A DNA stretch of 64,000 bases from a bacterium. Lineage in GTDB: Bacteria > Bacillota > Clostridia > Lachnospirales > Lachnospiraceae. Under the pieces are notes generated by a model. It did no database searches, had not been told where the DNA came from, and saw only the letters and a list, made by a program, of their open reading frames with translations. Both the position numbers and the translations under genes were made by a program. This document shows positions 36,992 through 46,591 of this stretch, piece by piece. How positions within the stretch are numbered: position 1 is the first letter of the stretch; every line of letters begins with the position of its first letter. The stretch is taken from the NCBI GenBank assembly GCA_030539165.1, contig JAUNSO010000003.1:25278-89277 (forward strand), written 5' to 3'.

Positions 36992-39388
36992 CTATACGGA
37001 TACTGTGGCTTTTTCTTCCACATATTTCTTAATATTAAATGCGTTGGTATACTTATTGGTCATATCTCCGTCCACTACGACCAGTGTCGGTGCCTGCATA
37101 ACCTTATAACGCGTAGCCAGTTCAATATTTTCCTCTGCATCGATCATGACATACTTCTCATTTTTGAGATATTCCTTTGCCAGCTTGCAGTTCGGACATG
37201 TTTTTGTTACAAAAAGATACTTTACATGATCCATCGGTTCGATCTCAACTGCTTCTTCCACATTCTCAGCCAGAGATGTGATCTTGACAATGCTGCTGGT
37301 CGGACGTTTCAGGCTGGAGTTGTCAATATCATATACGATACGGTTCTTGTATTCCTGAAGCTTACCATCATTCCAGTTCTGTACGGGTCTGTAGTAGCCT
37401 GTAATACGGCTGTAGACCTCGGTAACAGCTCCGCAGTGTGGACACGTCTTCTGCTCACCTGCCAGATAACCATGCTCCTTACATACAGAATACGTCGGTG
37501 ACAGAGTATAATATGGAAGCTTATAATTCTCTGCAACCTTTCTGACCAGTGATGCAGCTGCTTTCCAATCCGGCATCTTCTCTCCCAGAAATGCATGGAA
37601 TACAGTACCTGATGTATATAATGTCTGCAGCTCATCCTGAATATCCAGAGCGTCAAAGATATCAGCTGTATAGTCAACCGGCAAATGAGAACTGTTTGTA
37701 TAATATGGAGTATCTCCTGTCTTGCCTGCTGTCTTGATATTCGGCCAGCGCTTCTTGTCATGTTTAGCCAGACGGTAAGTCGTGCTCTCTGCCGGAGTTG
37801 CCTCCAGATTGTACAGATCACCATACTGTTCCTGATAATCAGATAAACGGTTTCTCATATGATTGAGAACTTCCTTTGTAAACTCCTGTGTCCTCTTATC
37901 TGTCATATCCGCACGCAGCCAGTTTGCATTCAGTCCCACTTCATTCATACCGATCAGGCCGATTGTAGAGAAGTGATTGTCAAAGTTTCCAAGGTAACGT
38001 TTGGTGTACGGATACAGACCCTCATCCAGCAGTCTGGAAATGACTCCACGCTTTACCTTCAGGCTTCGTGCTGAAATATCCATCATCCTGTTGAGACGCT
38101 TGTAGAAGTCATCCTTGTTTGCAGACAAGTAGGCGATTCTCGGCATATTGATTGTTACCACACCTACAGAACCCGTACTTTCGCCGGAGCCAAAGAATCC
38201 GCCTGTTTTCTTACGCAGTTCACGTAAATCCAACCTTAATCTGCAGCACATGCTTCTAACATCGCTCGGTTCCATATCACTGTTAATGTAATTAGAGAAA
38301 TATGGTGTACCGTATTTTGAGGTCATTTCAAACAATAAACGATTGTTCTCGGTGTCTGACCAGTCGAAATCCTTTGTAATAGAATAGGTCGGGATCGGAT
38401 ACTGGAATCCACGTCCGTTTGCATCACCTTCGATCATCGTCTCAATGAATGCCTTGTTGACCATATCCATTTCAGCTTTGCAGTCTTTATACTTGAAATC
38501 CATTTCTTTGCCGCCTACCATTGCAGGCAGATCAGCCAGGTCATTCGGAACCGTCCAGTCCAGAGTAATATTTGAAAACGGTGCCTGTGTACCCCAGCGG
38601 CTTGGTGTATTCACGCCGTATATAAATGCTTCGATGCACTTTTTAACATCTTTATAGGAAAGATTGTCCACTTTCACAAAAGGAGCAAGATAAGTATCAA
38701 ATGATGAGAATGCCTGCGCGCCTGCCCATTCATTCTGCATAATACCAAGGAAATTAACCATCTGATTGCATAATACGGAAAGATGTGCTGCAGGTGCAGA
38801 TGTGATCTTGCCTCTGATTCCGCCAAGCCCTTCCATAATCAGCTGCTTCAGAGACCAGCCGGCACAATAGCCTGTCAGCATAGATAAATCGTGGATATGA
38901 ATATCGGCATTGCGGTGAGCCTCTCCGATTTCCTGATCATAAATCTCAGATAACCAGTAATTAGCTGTCACTGCGCCGGAATTGCTTAAAATCAGACCGC
39001 CGACCGAATAAGTCACTGTGGAATTTTCCTTCACACGCCAGTCTTCTATCTTTACATAACTATTGACTACATCTTTGTAATCCAAGATGGTAGACTTCAT
39101 ATTACGGATCTTTTCTCTCTGCTTGCGGTACAGAATATAGGCCTTCGCTACATCTGTGTAGCCTGCCTGCTCCAGTACGGTCTCCACACTATCCTGAATA
39201 TCCTCAACATGAATTTGATCATCCTTCATCTTGTCCTGAAAATCAGATGTCACTCTCAGTGCCAGCAGATCAATCATATCATTGTTGTAGTGTTTCTCGC
39301 ATGCAACAAACGCTTTCATAATTGCATCGTTGATCTTTGCTAAATTGAAGTCAGTAACTTCCCCGTCTCTTTTGATTACACTAAACAT
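36992..39388 (-). CDS. nrdD: Anaerobic ribonucleoside-triphosphate reductase with fused thioredoxin-like domain
   Basis: 798 residues. Order: ATP cone (1-90), class III reductase core, a four-Cys zinc site (SVCKEHGYLAG then CPHCG) and the glycyl-radical segment RITGYYRPVQNWNDGK near residue 690. After this, about 85 residues form a thioredoxin/glutaredoxin-like module with VTKTCPNCKLAKEYL and the cis-Pro segment MQAPTLVV, which could recycle the enzyme or deliver electrons. It makes dNTPs without oxygen. The activase nrdG is not adjacent. Two NrdR boxes lie just upstream of its TTGACT-17-TATAAT promoter. Confidence 0.94.
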   Translation of the reverse strand: MFSVIKRDGEVTDFNLAKINDAIMKAFVACEKHYNNDMIDLLALRVTSDFQDKMKDDQIHVEDIQDSVETVLEQAGYTDVAKAYILYRKQREKIRNMKSTILDYKDVVNSYVKIEDWRVKENSTVTYSVGGLILSNSGAVTANYWLSEIYDQEIGEAHRNADIHIHDLSMLTGYCAGWSLKQLIMEGLGGIRGKITSAPAAHLSVLCNQMVNFLGIMQNEWAGAQAFSSFDTYLAPFVKVDNLSYKDVKKCIEAFIYGVNTPSRWGTQAPFSNITLDWTVPNDLADLPAMVGGKEMDFKYKDCKAEMDMVNKAFIETMIEGDANGRGFQYPIPTYSITKDFDWSDTENNRLLFEMTSKYGTPYFSNYINSDMEPSDVRSMCCRLRLDLRELRKKTGGFFGSGESTGSVGVVTINMPRIAYLSANKDDFYKRLNRMMDISARSLKVKRGVISRLLDEGLYPYTKRYLGNFDNHFSTIGLIGMNEVGLNANWLRADMTDKRTQEFTKEVLNHMRNRLSDYQEQYGDLYNLEATPAESTTYRLAKHDKKRWPNIKTAGKTGDTPYYTNSSHLPVDYTADIFDALDIQDELQTLYTSGTVFHAFLGEKMPDWKAAASLVRKVAENYKLPYYTLSPTYSVCKEHGYLAGEQKTCPHCGAVTEVYSRITGYYRPVQNWNDGKLQEYKNRIVYDIDNSSLKRPTSSIVKITSLAENVEEAVEIEPMDHVKYLFVTKTCPNCKLAKEYLKNEKYVMIDAEENIELATRYKVMQAPTLVVVDGDMTNKYTNAFNIKKYVEEKATVSV

Positions 39389-39464
39389 CCCACTACTCCC
39401 TTCCCTGGCCGGTTCAAAAATCCATTATTTTGTTTACATAAATCTTGAAGAACCAACTAGGAAA

Positions 39465-39493
39465 ATTATAACATTGGCTTTTCAAAAAGTCAA
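39465..39493 (-). promoter_or_regulatory. nrdD promoter
   Basis: Minus-strand TTGACT (39488-39493), 17-bp spacer, consensus TATAAT (39465-39470). The NrdR boxes lie immediately upstream of the -35. Confidence 0.8.
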
Positions 39494-39500
39494 CAGAAAA

Positions 39501-39516
39501 ACACTAGATATTATGT
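39501..39516. promoter_or_regulatory. NrdR box, promoter-proximal
   Basis: ACACTAGATATTATGT, close to the NrdR consensus acaCwAtATaTwGtgt. It sits 7 bp from the nrdD -35. Confidence 0.85.
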
Positions 39517-39532
39517 CAACTTTTTGATTTGG

Positions 39533-39548
39533 ACACAATATCTAGTGT
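39533..39548. promoter_or_regulatory. NrdR box, distal
   Basis: ACACAATATCTAGTGT, the near mirror image of the proximal box. The start-to-start distance is 32 bp, three helical turns, the usual spacing of paired NrdR boxes. The NrdR repressor is expected to bind here when dATP is plentiful. Confidence 0.87.
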
Positions 39549-39603
39549 TTTAGGTACTTTTGCACAAAGAGCTGATTTTGCGCGTATTTATGGGGTTTTT
39601 GTA

Positions 39604-40839
39604 TTACCCGGACACTTTTTTGTACCATTCCTTCGGCACAAAAGCTTTAACAGATATTCCCTTTTCTTCGTAGCTTTCCTGAACCAACTGCCCATACTTT
39701 CGGATGATTTGAAGTTTTCCGGCATCTTCATACGGAAACACTCTCTCAATGAAAATATTATTTTCTTTAAGCAATTTGACCAAAAGCTCCCTGAGCTTCT
39801 CGAGTCCTTCTCCGTCTTTTGCTGATATCTGCAGGGTTTCTCTTGCTTTCAGGTCTTTTAATACCACGCGTTCTTTTACCAAATCCTGCTTATTAAACAA
39901 TGTGATAATTGGCTTCCCTGATATTCCTAGTTCTTCCAGTGTTCTGTATACCGTATACATTTGCTGATCTGCCTGTGTGTTTGCCGCATCTACAACATGA
40001 ATGATCATATCTGCATATTTGGCTTCCTCCAGCGTACTGCGGAACGCTTCAATCAAATGGTGCGGGAGCTTCCTGGTAAATCCGACCGTATCGGTCAACA
40101 GCATCTGCTGCTTATTGGGCAGTTCCAGGATACGTGTTGTCGGATCCAGAGTTGCAAACAGTTTATCCTCAGACAGCACCTCTGACCCCGTCAGCCGGTT
40201 CAGCAATGTGGATTTGCCTGCATTGGTATAACCTACCACTGCCGCCACCGGTATCTGATTGCGTTCACGCTGCTGTCTGGTCACCTCTCTGTGCCTCTTA
40301 ACAGCCTCCAGTTCCCGGTTCAGTACTGCGATTCTGTGCTTGATCGTACGCCGATCCACCTCGAGCTTTTTCTCACCGGGTCCTCTGGTTCCGATCCCGC
40401 CGCCCAGCCTTGACATGGAGCGTCCGTATCCCGTCAGTCTTGCCTGTGCATAGCTCAGCTGGGCCAGCTCCACCTGGATCTTGCCCTCTGCCGTCTGTGC
40501 CCTTCCGGCAAAAATGTCCAGTATGATCAATGTCCTGTCCATGACCTTGACATCCAGTTCATCTGTCAGGTTTCTTAGCTGTACAGGAGACAATTCATCA
40601 TCACATACGATACCTGTTGCATCTGTTTCCCAAATCAGTTCCTTTAGTTCCTGCAGCTTTCCCTTTCCAAAGTAGGTGACTGCATGAATCTCCTCACGAT
40701 TTTGAACACACTGTCCTACCGTCTCTGCGCCCGCTGTTTTGACCAGTTCTCCCAGCTCTGACAAGCTCGCCAGCGTATCATCTGCATCTGAAACCGATAC
40801 GCCTGCCAGAATGACTCTCTCTGCCTGTTCCTGTGTCAT
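39604..40839 (-). CDS. hflX: Ribosome-associated GTPase HflX
   Basis: 411 residues from the ATG at 40839, chosen because family members begin with a motif like ERVILAGVS soon after the start; upstream in-frame ATGs lie inside the TPR gene. N-terminal HflX domain with glycine-rich RLGGGIGTRGPGEKKLE, then the GTPase domain with GYTNAGKST, DTVGFTRKLP and NKQD. HflX splits stalled or hibernating ribosomes. The start abuts the TPR-lipoprotein stop (TAATATG). Confidence 0.94.
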   Translation of the reverse strand: MTQEQAERVILAGVSVSDADDTLASLSELGELVKTAGAETVGQCVQNREEIHAVTYFGKGKLQELKELIWETDATGIVCDDELSPVQLRNLTDELDVKVMDRTLIILDIFAGRAQTAEGKIQVELAQLSYAQARLTGYGRSMSRLGGGIGTRGPGEKKLEVDRRTIKHRIAVLNRELEAVKRHREVTRQQRERNQIPVAAVVGYTNAGKSTLLNRLTGSEVLSEDKLFATLDPTTRILELPNKQQMLLTDTVGFTRKLPHHLIEAFRSTLEEAKYADMIIHVVDAANTQADQQMYTVYRTLEELGISGKPIITLFNKQDLVKERVVLKDLKARETLQISAKDGEGLEKLRELLVKLLKENNIFIERVFPYEDAGKLQIIRKYGQLVQESYEEKGISVKAFVPKEWYKKVSG

Positions 40840-40840
40840 A

Positions 40841-41881
40841 TTATCTTGTCTGCAAAAACTCATATTCCCTGACCGCCTTCTGATCATCCGGGTAAACCTT
40901 CAGGTAGGCTTCCATCAAAACTGCTGCCTTCTTAAAGTCCGTCAGATACTCATACGCTACAATTTCATTATACTTCAGACTCTGCATGATGCTGTTGTTT
41001 TCTATCGCAATGCCTTTATCAAACGCCTCCAGTGCACCGGAGTACTCTCCTGCCTTCAGCCTGCAAAGTCCCAGCTGATTGAACACCTCTGCTGCCTCTG
41101 CATGTTTATCTATAAAGTTACTGTACAGGGAAGCTGCATAATTCATATCCCCAAGAGCCTCATACGTTCTGCCGAGAAACAGAATCAGCTCCTCTGAATC
41201 AATAGAACTGCTGGCCTTTTCAAAGCTGTTCCGGGCATCCTCATACTGACCCAGATAATAATAAAACTTGCCCTGCTGGTAGATGCTCATCTTTGTATCG
41301 CCCTCCAGCGCTTTACGCAGATAAACCTCTCCCTCGCTCTTAAAATCGGCATCCAGCAGATCCTCATAAATCCGGATATAAAGATCATAATCCTTTGGGG
41401 TCAGACTGACTGCATAATCATAATCCTTCACTGCATCATCATGCCTGCCGCTCTTCAAGGCAACAGATCCCCGCAGATAATAGGCCTGTGCATTTTCTTC
41501 ATCCAATGCGATCATCGCTGAATATGTGTTATATGCACCTTCTGGATCACCGTTTTTGTACTGAGCCACCGCAAGATAATAGGATATATCGTACTCTATC
41601 TCGCCAACCATCCCATTTGACTGCGCCAGCGCACGTTCAAATGCTGCAATGGAATCATCATATCTTGCCATAGCCAGATATGCCATTCCCTGTCCACGAT
41701 AAGCCTGCTCGGCGTTCTCTCCGGCCGCCACCGCTGATTCAAAGCACTGCTCAGCAGTTTCGTAATCCAGATTTTCCAATGCCTTCATGCCTGTATCAAT
41801 TTTGGTTTCCGGTTTTCCGCTGCATGCAGTCATGATGGAAAGCACAACAGCCAGCCCAAACACCCATTGCTTTTTTTTCAT
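40841..41881 (-). CDS. TPR-repeat lipoprotein
   Basis: 346 residues. Signal peptide with lipobox IMTAC (Cys20) predicts a membrane-anchored lipoprotein on the outer face. The rest is a run of tetratricopeptide repeats (about eight, for example AYRGQGMAYLAMARYDDSIAAFERAL, given here only as a pattern of A/G/Y/A positions; AYYLRGSVALKSGRHDDAV). It follows potD by 18 bp and precedes hflX without a gap. TPR proteins hold partners; the partner is unknown. Possibly co-transcribed with the polyamine transporter by position only. Confidence 0.88.
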   Translation of the reverse strand: MKKKQWVFGLAVVLSIMTACSGKPETKIDTGMKALENLDYETAEQCFESAVAAGENAEQAYRGQGMAYLAMARYDDSIAAFERALAQSNGMVGEIEYDISYYLAVAQYKNGDPEGAYNTYSAMIALDEENAQAYYLRGSVALKSGRHDDAVKDYDYAVSLTPKDYDLYIRIYEDLLDADFKSEGEVYLRKALEGDTKMSIYQQGKFYYYLGQYEDARNSFEKASSSIDSEELILFLGRTYEALGDMNYAASLYSNFIDKHAEAAEVFNQLGLCRLKAGEYSGALEAFDKGIAIENNSIMQSLKYNEIVAYEYLTDFKKAAVLMEAYLKVYPDDQKAVREYEFLQTR

Positions 41882-41899
41882 CTGTAAGCACTCCCGATA

Positions 41900-42940
41900 C
41901 TAATTACATTGATTCTGAAAATTCTTCCATATTTCTGCATGCAGATCCTCTGCATCCTGACTGATATTCTGTATGATCTCACCTGATGTCACACTGTCCG
42001 GTACGATCAGTGATTTTTTCATATCCTCAGAAATATACTCCTCAGCCGTCTTGGTCGTGCAGTAATAGCCTATATATTCAAAGCACTGTGCAGAAATCTC
42101 CGGTCGTAGAATATAGTCTAAAAAGGCATGTGCGGCATCGGCATTTGGAGCCTGTGACGGAACAAAGCCTGCCATGATGCCAAAGCCCAGTCCCTCTGAG
42201 GGATAGGCAACAGATAATTCAGGATTGGCTGCCAGTGCAGTATTCACCTGAGAGGTATACATAAACGCTGCACTGACTTCACCACTCAGAATGTAATCCT
42301 GTGTGTTACTGTCACTGATCAGTCTGATATTCGGAGCAAGCTGATACAGTTTCTCTCCTGCTGCGCGTATCGTATCCAGATCCTCTGTGTTAAATGACTC
42401 TCCCATTGTTTTCAATGCAATTCCGTCTATGACTCTATAGTTACCGACAATGGCCACGTTATTTGCCAGTGCAGGATTCCACAGATCCTCATAAGAGGTG
42501 ATCTCAAAGCCAACGGCATCCTGATCATATACAATCAGTGGGATCCCTGCGCCATATGGTACGGTGTATTCATTTTTTTCATCATAAAAGAAGCCCTGAT
42601 AAAGAGGATTGATATTCCCGAAGTTCGGGATTTTCCCCGTATCCAGTTTTTGTGCCAGTCCCTCCTGGATTGCCAGGTCGATGATGTAGTCGTCGGCTAT
42701 GACAAGGTCATAATCACCACCCTTGGTTTCCTCCAGCTTTGCCAGCATATCTTCATCATAATCAAAGTTGGAATAATTGATCTTGATCCCTGTTTCTTTC
42801 TCAAAGCCGGTCAGTACCTCCTGTGGAAACATTCCATCCCACGTATACAGATTCAGCTCTCCGCCTTTACTGCTGCCGCATCCGCCAAGCAATAGCACTG
42901 CTGCAGCGAGTGCCGGTAATACATACTTTAATTTTTTCAC
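41900..42940 (-). CDS. potD: Spermidine/putrescine ABC transporter substrate-binding lipoprotein
   Basis: 346 residues. Signal peptide with lipobox LLGGC near residue 21. The mature protein has the PotD-type opening LNLYTWDGMFPQEVLTGFEKETGIKI (shown as motif LYTWDG...FEKETG) and PVPYG-like YTVPYGAGIPLIVYD in the middle. Captures polyamines outside the cell and delivers them to PotBC. Fourth of potA-potB-potC-potD. Confidence 0.93.
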   Translation of the reverse strand: MKKLKYVLPALAAAVLLLGGCGSSKGGELNLYTWDGMFPQEVLTGFEKETGIKINYSNFDYDEDMLAKLEETKGGDYDLVIADDYIIDLAIQEGLAQKLDTGKIPNFGNINPLYQGFFYDEKNEYTVPYGAGIPLIVYDQDAVGFEITSYEDLWNPALANNVAIVGNYRVIDGIALKTMGESFNTEDLDTIRAAGEKLYQLAPNIRLISDSNTQDYILSGEVSAAFMYTSQVNTALAANPELSVAYPSEGLGFGIMAGFVPSQAPNADAAHAFLDYILRPEISAQCFEYIGYYCTTKTAEEYISEDMKKSLIVPDSVTSGEIIQNISQDAEDLHAEIWKNFQNQCN

Positions 42941-42968
42941 GATTCTCTCTCCTATTCAATAATTCCTG

Positions 42969-43742
42969 CTATTTATGATTGTTCCGTTTATATTCTGTCA
43001 GCAGCACAATGACTGCTGTTATGAGTAGCATCAGGGTTGCCAGTGCGTTGATTTCCGGTGTCACGCCGGTCTTCATCTTTGTGTATATTTTCACCGGGAG
43101 CAGATTCACCTTGGGGCCTGTCACAAAGATGCTGATCACAACATCATCAAATGACATCGCAAATGCCAGCAGTTCTCCTGAAAGAATCGCAGGCATAATC
43201 AACGGTAGTATTATATCAAAAAATGTTCTCATCTGTGAAGCCCCTAAATCACGCGCCGCTTCTTCCAGCTCCGGATCCATCCCAATCAGTCTGGCACTGA
43301 CCATGATAAATATATATGGAATGCAGAAGGCTGTATGTGCAATCACAAGTGTCACCATTCCAAACGGAAGTCCCATCAGTGAAAACAAAGCCAGAAACAC
43401 CATTCCAAGTATAATTTCAGGAATCATCAGCGGCAGTGTGGATAAATAAGAAATGAGCTTGTTAAAACGGCAGGTTGTTTTCGTCATACCCACGGCGGCG
43501 AGTGTACCGATGATAATTGCCAGAGTGCCACTCAGGACTGCCAGTATCACACTGTTCATCAGTGCCTCCATCAGATCTCTCTGATGAAACAGCTCTGCAT
43601 ACCATTTCAGACTGAATCCGCCCCATACGGTAGAAATCTTGGATTCATTAAAGGAATAGACAACCGTCACCACCAGTGGTATATACATCAAAACTAACAT
43701 CAATGCCAGATATACTGCAGGGAGTCTTCTTTTCTTTCTCAT
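42969..43742 (-). CDS. potC: Spermidine/putrescine ABC transporter permease PotC
   Basis: 257 residues with about six transmembrane helices and the inner-membrane component signature EEAARDLGASQMRTFFDIILP (EAA loop), which docks onto PotA. Start overlaps potB by 4 bp. Confidence 0.93.
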   Translation of the reverse strand: MRKKRRLPAVYLALMLVLMYIPLVVTVVYSFNESKISTVWGGFSLKWYAELFHQRDLMEALMNSVILAVLSGTLAIIIGTLAAVGMTKTTCRFNKLISYLSTLPLMIPEIILGMVFLALFSLMGLPFGMVTLVIAHTAFCIPYIFIMVSARLIGMDPELEEAARDLGASQMRTFFDIILPLIMPAILSGELLAFAMSFDDVVISIFVTGPKVNLLPVKIYTKMKTGVTPEINALATLMLLITAVIVLLTEYKRNNHK

Positions 43743-44590
43743 ACCAGTCCCTCCAGTTTCCTTTTATGAAATAACCGTTTATATATTCTCAGCAGTAAAG
43801 TCGTCAGCAGCATCAGTACAACAGAAAGTGCGGCTGCAAATGGCAGATTTCTTCCCTTTGTCAGCTGTTCCTGAATCAGACTGCCCACCAGCACGATTTT
43901 GTTGCCGCCGAGTATATCCGCAATAAAGAAAAGGCCCATAGACGGGATAAATGTTAAAATAACACCTGACATCAATCCTGGCATCGTAAGAGGCATTGTG
44001 ACTGTCCAAAACGCTCTGGTGCCTGTTGCACCCAGATCCTTTGCAGCCTCCACAAGATTCCAATCCATCTTTTCCACGCTGGAATAGACAGACAGAATCA
44101 TGAACGGCACCAACGCATAGACCATTCCGACTGTCACAGCCGGATAGGAATAGAGAAGCTTTAGCGGTGACTTTATGATATGCAGCTTCATGAGTATTGT
44201 ATCCAATACTCCGTTGCTGCGGAAGATAATGATCCATCCGTAAAGACGCATCAGAGAACTGGTCCAGAACGGAATCATTAATAAAAGCATCACACGCTGT
44301 TTCCACTTTGCCGGAAGTTGAGCCATATAATAACCAAACGGATATCCCAGCAGCACAATCACGGATGTTGACAACAGTGCCAGTTTCAAGGATTCTGTAA
44401 ATGTATGCAGATAAAGTGGCTCCAGAATACGCTTATAGTTATTCAGTGTAAAATCCGCCGTCACACCCCATACCTGTGCTCTGCTCATAAAGCTCAGAAT
44501 CACCATATATACAAGCGGCAGTACCACAAACAGGATTGTAAACGCATAAATCGGAACCAGTGTCAGATAGATCCATTTCTTCTTTTTCAT
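43739..44590 (-). CDS. potB: Spermidine/putrescine ABC transporter permease PotB
   Basis: 283 residues, six helices, EAA loop VEAAKDLGATGTRAFWTV. Heterodimerises with PotC to form the pore. Start overlaps potA by 4 bp, as expected for strict co-translation. Confidence 0.93.
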   Translation of the reverse strand: MKKKKWIYLTLVPIYAFTILFVVLPLVYMVILSFMSRAQVWGVTADFTLNNYKRILEPLYLHTFTESLKLALLSTSVIVLLGYPFGYYMAQLPAKWKQRVMLLLMIPFWTSSLMRLYGWIIIFRSNGVLDTILMKLHIIKSPLKLLYSYPAVTVGMVYALVPFMILSVYSSVEKMDWNLVEAAKDLGATGTRAFWTVTMPLTMPGLMSGVILTFIPSMGLFFIADILGGNKIVLVGSLIQEQLTKGRNLPFAAALSVVLMLLTTLLLRIYKRLFHKRKLEGLV

Positions 44591-45330
44591 CGTTCTATTT
44601 TCTTGCCCTTTTCTATAAACTGCTGTACAAACGGAGTCGCCGGATGCTGATAGATTTCTTCCGGTATACCCATTTGTTCGATATTTCCTTCATGCATGAC
44701 TACGATTCTGTCAGACAGGTATTCTGCCTCCTCCTGATCATGTGTGATATAGATAAACGTCATACCCAGCTTTTGCTGCAGCCGCTTCAGCTCTACCTGC
44801 ATCTGCCGGCGCAGCTGCAAATCCAAGGCTCCGAGCGGCTCATCCAACAGCAGGATTCTGGGATTGTTGATCACAGCTCTGGCAATTGCCACGCGCTGCT
44901 TCTGGCCGCCGGACAGTTCATCCGGACGTCTCTTTCCGTAACCCTCCAGCTGTACCAACTCCAGTACCTCTTCTACCCGGTTTTTGATCTCTGCCTTTGA
45001 TACTCCTTTGATTTTCAGTCCATAAGCTACATTTGTTTCTACATTCATATGCGGGAACAATGCATAGTTCTGAAAGACAGTATTCACGCTGCGCTCATTC
45101 GGCTCACGCATCGTGACATCCTCTCCCTCTAGAAACACCTGACCCTCATCCGCCTCAGTCAACCCGGCAATGATCCTGATCGTTGTCGTTTTTCCGCATC
45201 CTGACGGACCCAGTATTGTAATAAATTCTCCCGGCTCAGCACTAAAACTGATTCCCTTTAGTACCTGTACTCCGTCAAAGCTTTTCTTCAGATCCCTGAC
45301 CTCTAAAATAAAATGACCCATACTCTCCAC
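44587..45330 (-). CDS. potA: Polyamine ABC transporter ATPase PotA, short form without TOBE domain
   Basis: 247 residues from a GTG at 45330 (an ATG at 45321 with GGTGGAG close upstream is equally possible). Walker A GPSGCGKTTT, Q-loop FQNYALFPHM, signature LSGGQKQRVAIA, Walker B LLLDEPLGALD, H-loop THDQEEA. The usual PotA is about 350-370 residues with a C-terminal regulatory TOBE domain; here the protein stops just after PFVQQFIEKGKK. It is 4 bp after the MFS gene stop. Confidence 0.92.
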   Translation of the reverse strand: MESMGHFILEVRDLKKSFDGVQVLKGISFSAEPGEFITILGPSGCGKTTTIRIIAGLTEADEGQVFLEGEDVTMREPNERSVNTVFQNYALFPHMNVETNVAYGLKIKGVSKAEIKNRVEEVLELVQLEGYGKRRPDELSGGQKQRVAIARAVINNPRILLLDEPLGALDLQLRRQMQVELKRLQQKLGMTFIYITHDQEEAEYLSDRIVVMHEGNIEQMGIPEEIYQHPATPFVQQFIEKGKKIER

Positions 45331-45334
45331 CTGT

Positions 45335-46555
45335 TTATGCCTCTATTGTTGTTTTCTCTATAGATATCCATGCAATCAGCAGACCGATGACCGTTGCCAC
45401 ACTGCTGACTGCCAGCAGTTCTCCTGCACCATAAGCATCCAGCAGCCATCCTCCCAGCAGACTTGCTGCTACTCCGCCAAGGGTAATGGCACCTGTCATA
45501 AATGCCTGCCCCTTTACCAGATCTTCCCGTCCTATTATTTGGTTTACATAATATATGGATGCCGGTATAAACATTGCATATGCAAAAAACTGAAATGCCT
45601 GGGCAATGCAAAGAACCACAACATTGGGAGCGAGTAATGTAAGAACAGCCTTAATCAGAAAGAATACAAATGACGATTTCAGTATGAAAGAACACCTGAT
45701 TTTTTTAGAAATCCAGGTAAACAGCATCATTGCAGGCAGCTCGATTGCCGCCGCCAGGCCGATTGCAAATCCCATGTCTTTCGTATCTCCACCGACATTA
45801 TTTGTGATCTGGATAAAGTAATTGTTGATCATGGAATGCGATACAAATGTACATGCCACTGCCAGCAGCAGCAAAATAAAACGCTTATATTTCCTGAAAA
45901 ATCCTAAAATATTTGTGGCATTGTCTTGTTTTTCTTCATTCACCTGCTGCATGAGAGCGGTGTCTGTCTGCAGCTCTCTGTTTTTTGTAAATGTATACAC
46001 AAAGAAGATCAAAATGATAAAAAAGCAAACGGAAACCACCGGCGATGCTTCCGGTCCGAAACGCTCTACCAGAATACCCACAATATAGGAGCATGCAGCA
46101 AAAGCCAAAGATCCAAAGCCTCTGGCGAATCCAAAGTTAATATTGATTCCCTTGTTGATCATACGCATTCCCAGTGCACTGATCAGAGGCTGCAGTGAAA
46201 ATAACAATGTCAGCTCCAGCACCAGCAAAACTGCCAGTACAGGCAATACCCCCGGTATCAGACATCTCACAGCCGTCAGCATGCCTGCTGCCAAGGCTAA
46301 CAATGCCGTCAGGTTCTTTAAGGATATCTTCTTTGTCGTATCCGCATAGACAGCAACAACCGGCTGCAAAAACACTGCAAATACATTTGCTAACGCCAGT
46401 ACAATTCCGATCTGACTGTTGTTAAAATCACGTGAAAGCAGGAAAACCGATGCAAAACTGTAGCTGCTGCAAAAAATAGGCCAGTATGATCCCTGGATTG
46501 CTGCATACTTGGCAGTATATCGAAATGCTCCCTGCTGCTCTGTCTGTTGTTTCAT
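45335..46555 (-). CDS. Major facilitator superfamily transporter
   Basis: 406 residues, about twelve hydrophobic spans with a central cytoplasmic loop (about 200-225, charged). The N-terminal pattern YAAIQGSYWPIFCSSYSF and the loop AVYADTTKKISLK between helices 2 and 3 fit the MFS_1-like/LacY-related branch of sugar or drug carriers. GAGGGG lies before the ATG. It is between the DUF2974 gene and potA on the same strand. Substrate unknown; a polyamine or nucleoside role cannot be inferred from the position alone. Confidence 0.82.
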   Translation of the reverse strand: MKQQTEQQGAFRYTAKYAAIQGSYWPIFCSSYSFASVFLLSRDFNNSQIGIVLALANVFAVFLQPVVAVYADTTKKISLKNLTALLALAAGMLTAVRCLIPGVLPVLAVLLVLELTLLFSLQPLISALGMRMINKGININFGFARGFGSLAFAACSYIVGILVERFGPEASPVVSVCFFIILIFFVYTFTKNRELQTDTALMQQVNEEKQDNATNILGFFRKYKRFILLLLAVACTFVSHSMINNYFIQITNNVGGDTKDMGFAIGLAAAIELPAMMLFTWISKKIRCSFILKSSFVFFLIKAVLTLLAPNVVVLCIAQAFQFFAYAMFIPASIYYVNQIIGREDLVKGQAFMTGAITLGGVAASLLGGWLLDAYGAGELLAVSSVATVIGLLIAWISIEKTTIEA

Positions 46556-46591
46556 GTCACGGTTCCCCTCATCCTGTTATCCGTATTTTAT

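Noticed and set aside
39554..39584. Hairpin-like GCGCAAA...TTTGTGC after hflX
   Set aside because: Seven pairs, one G-U, no U tract after it; too weak to call a terminator.
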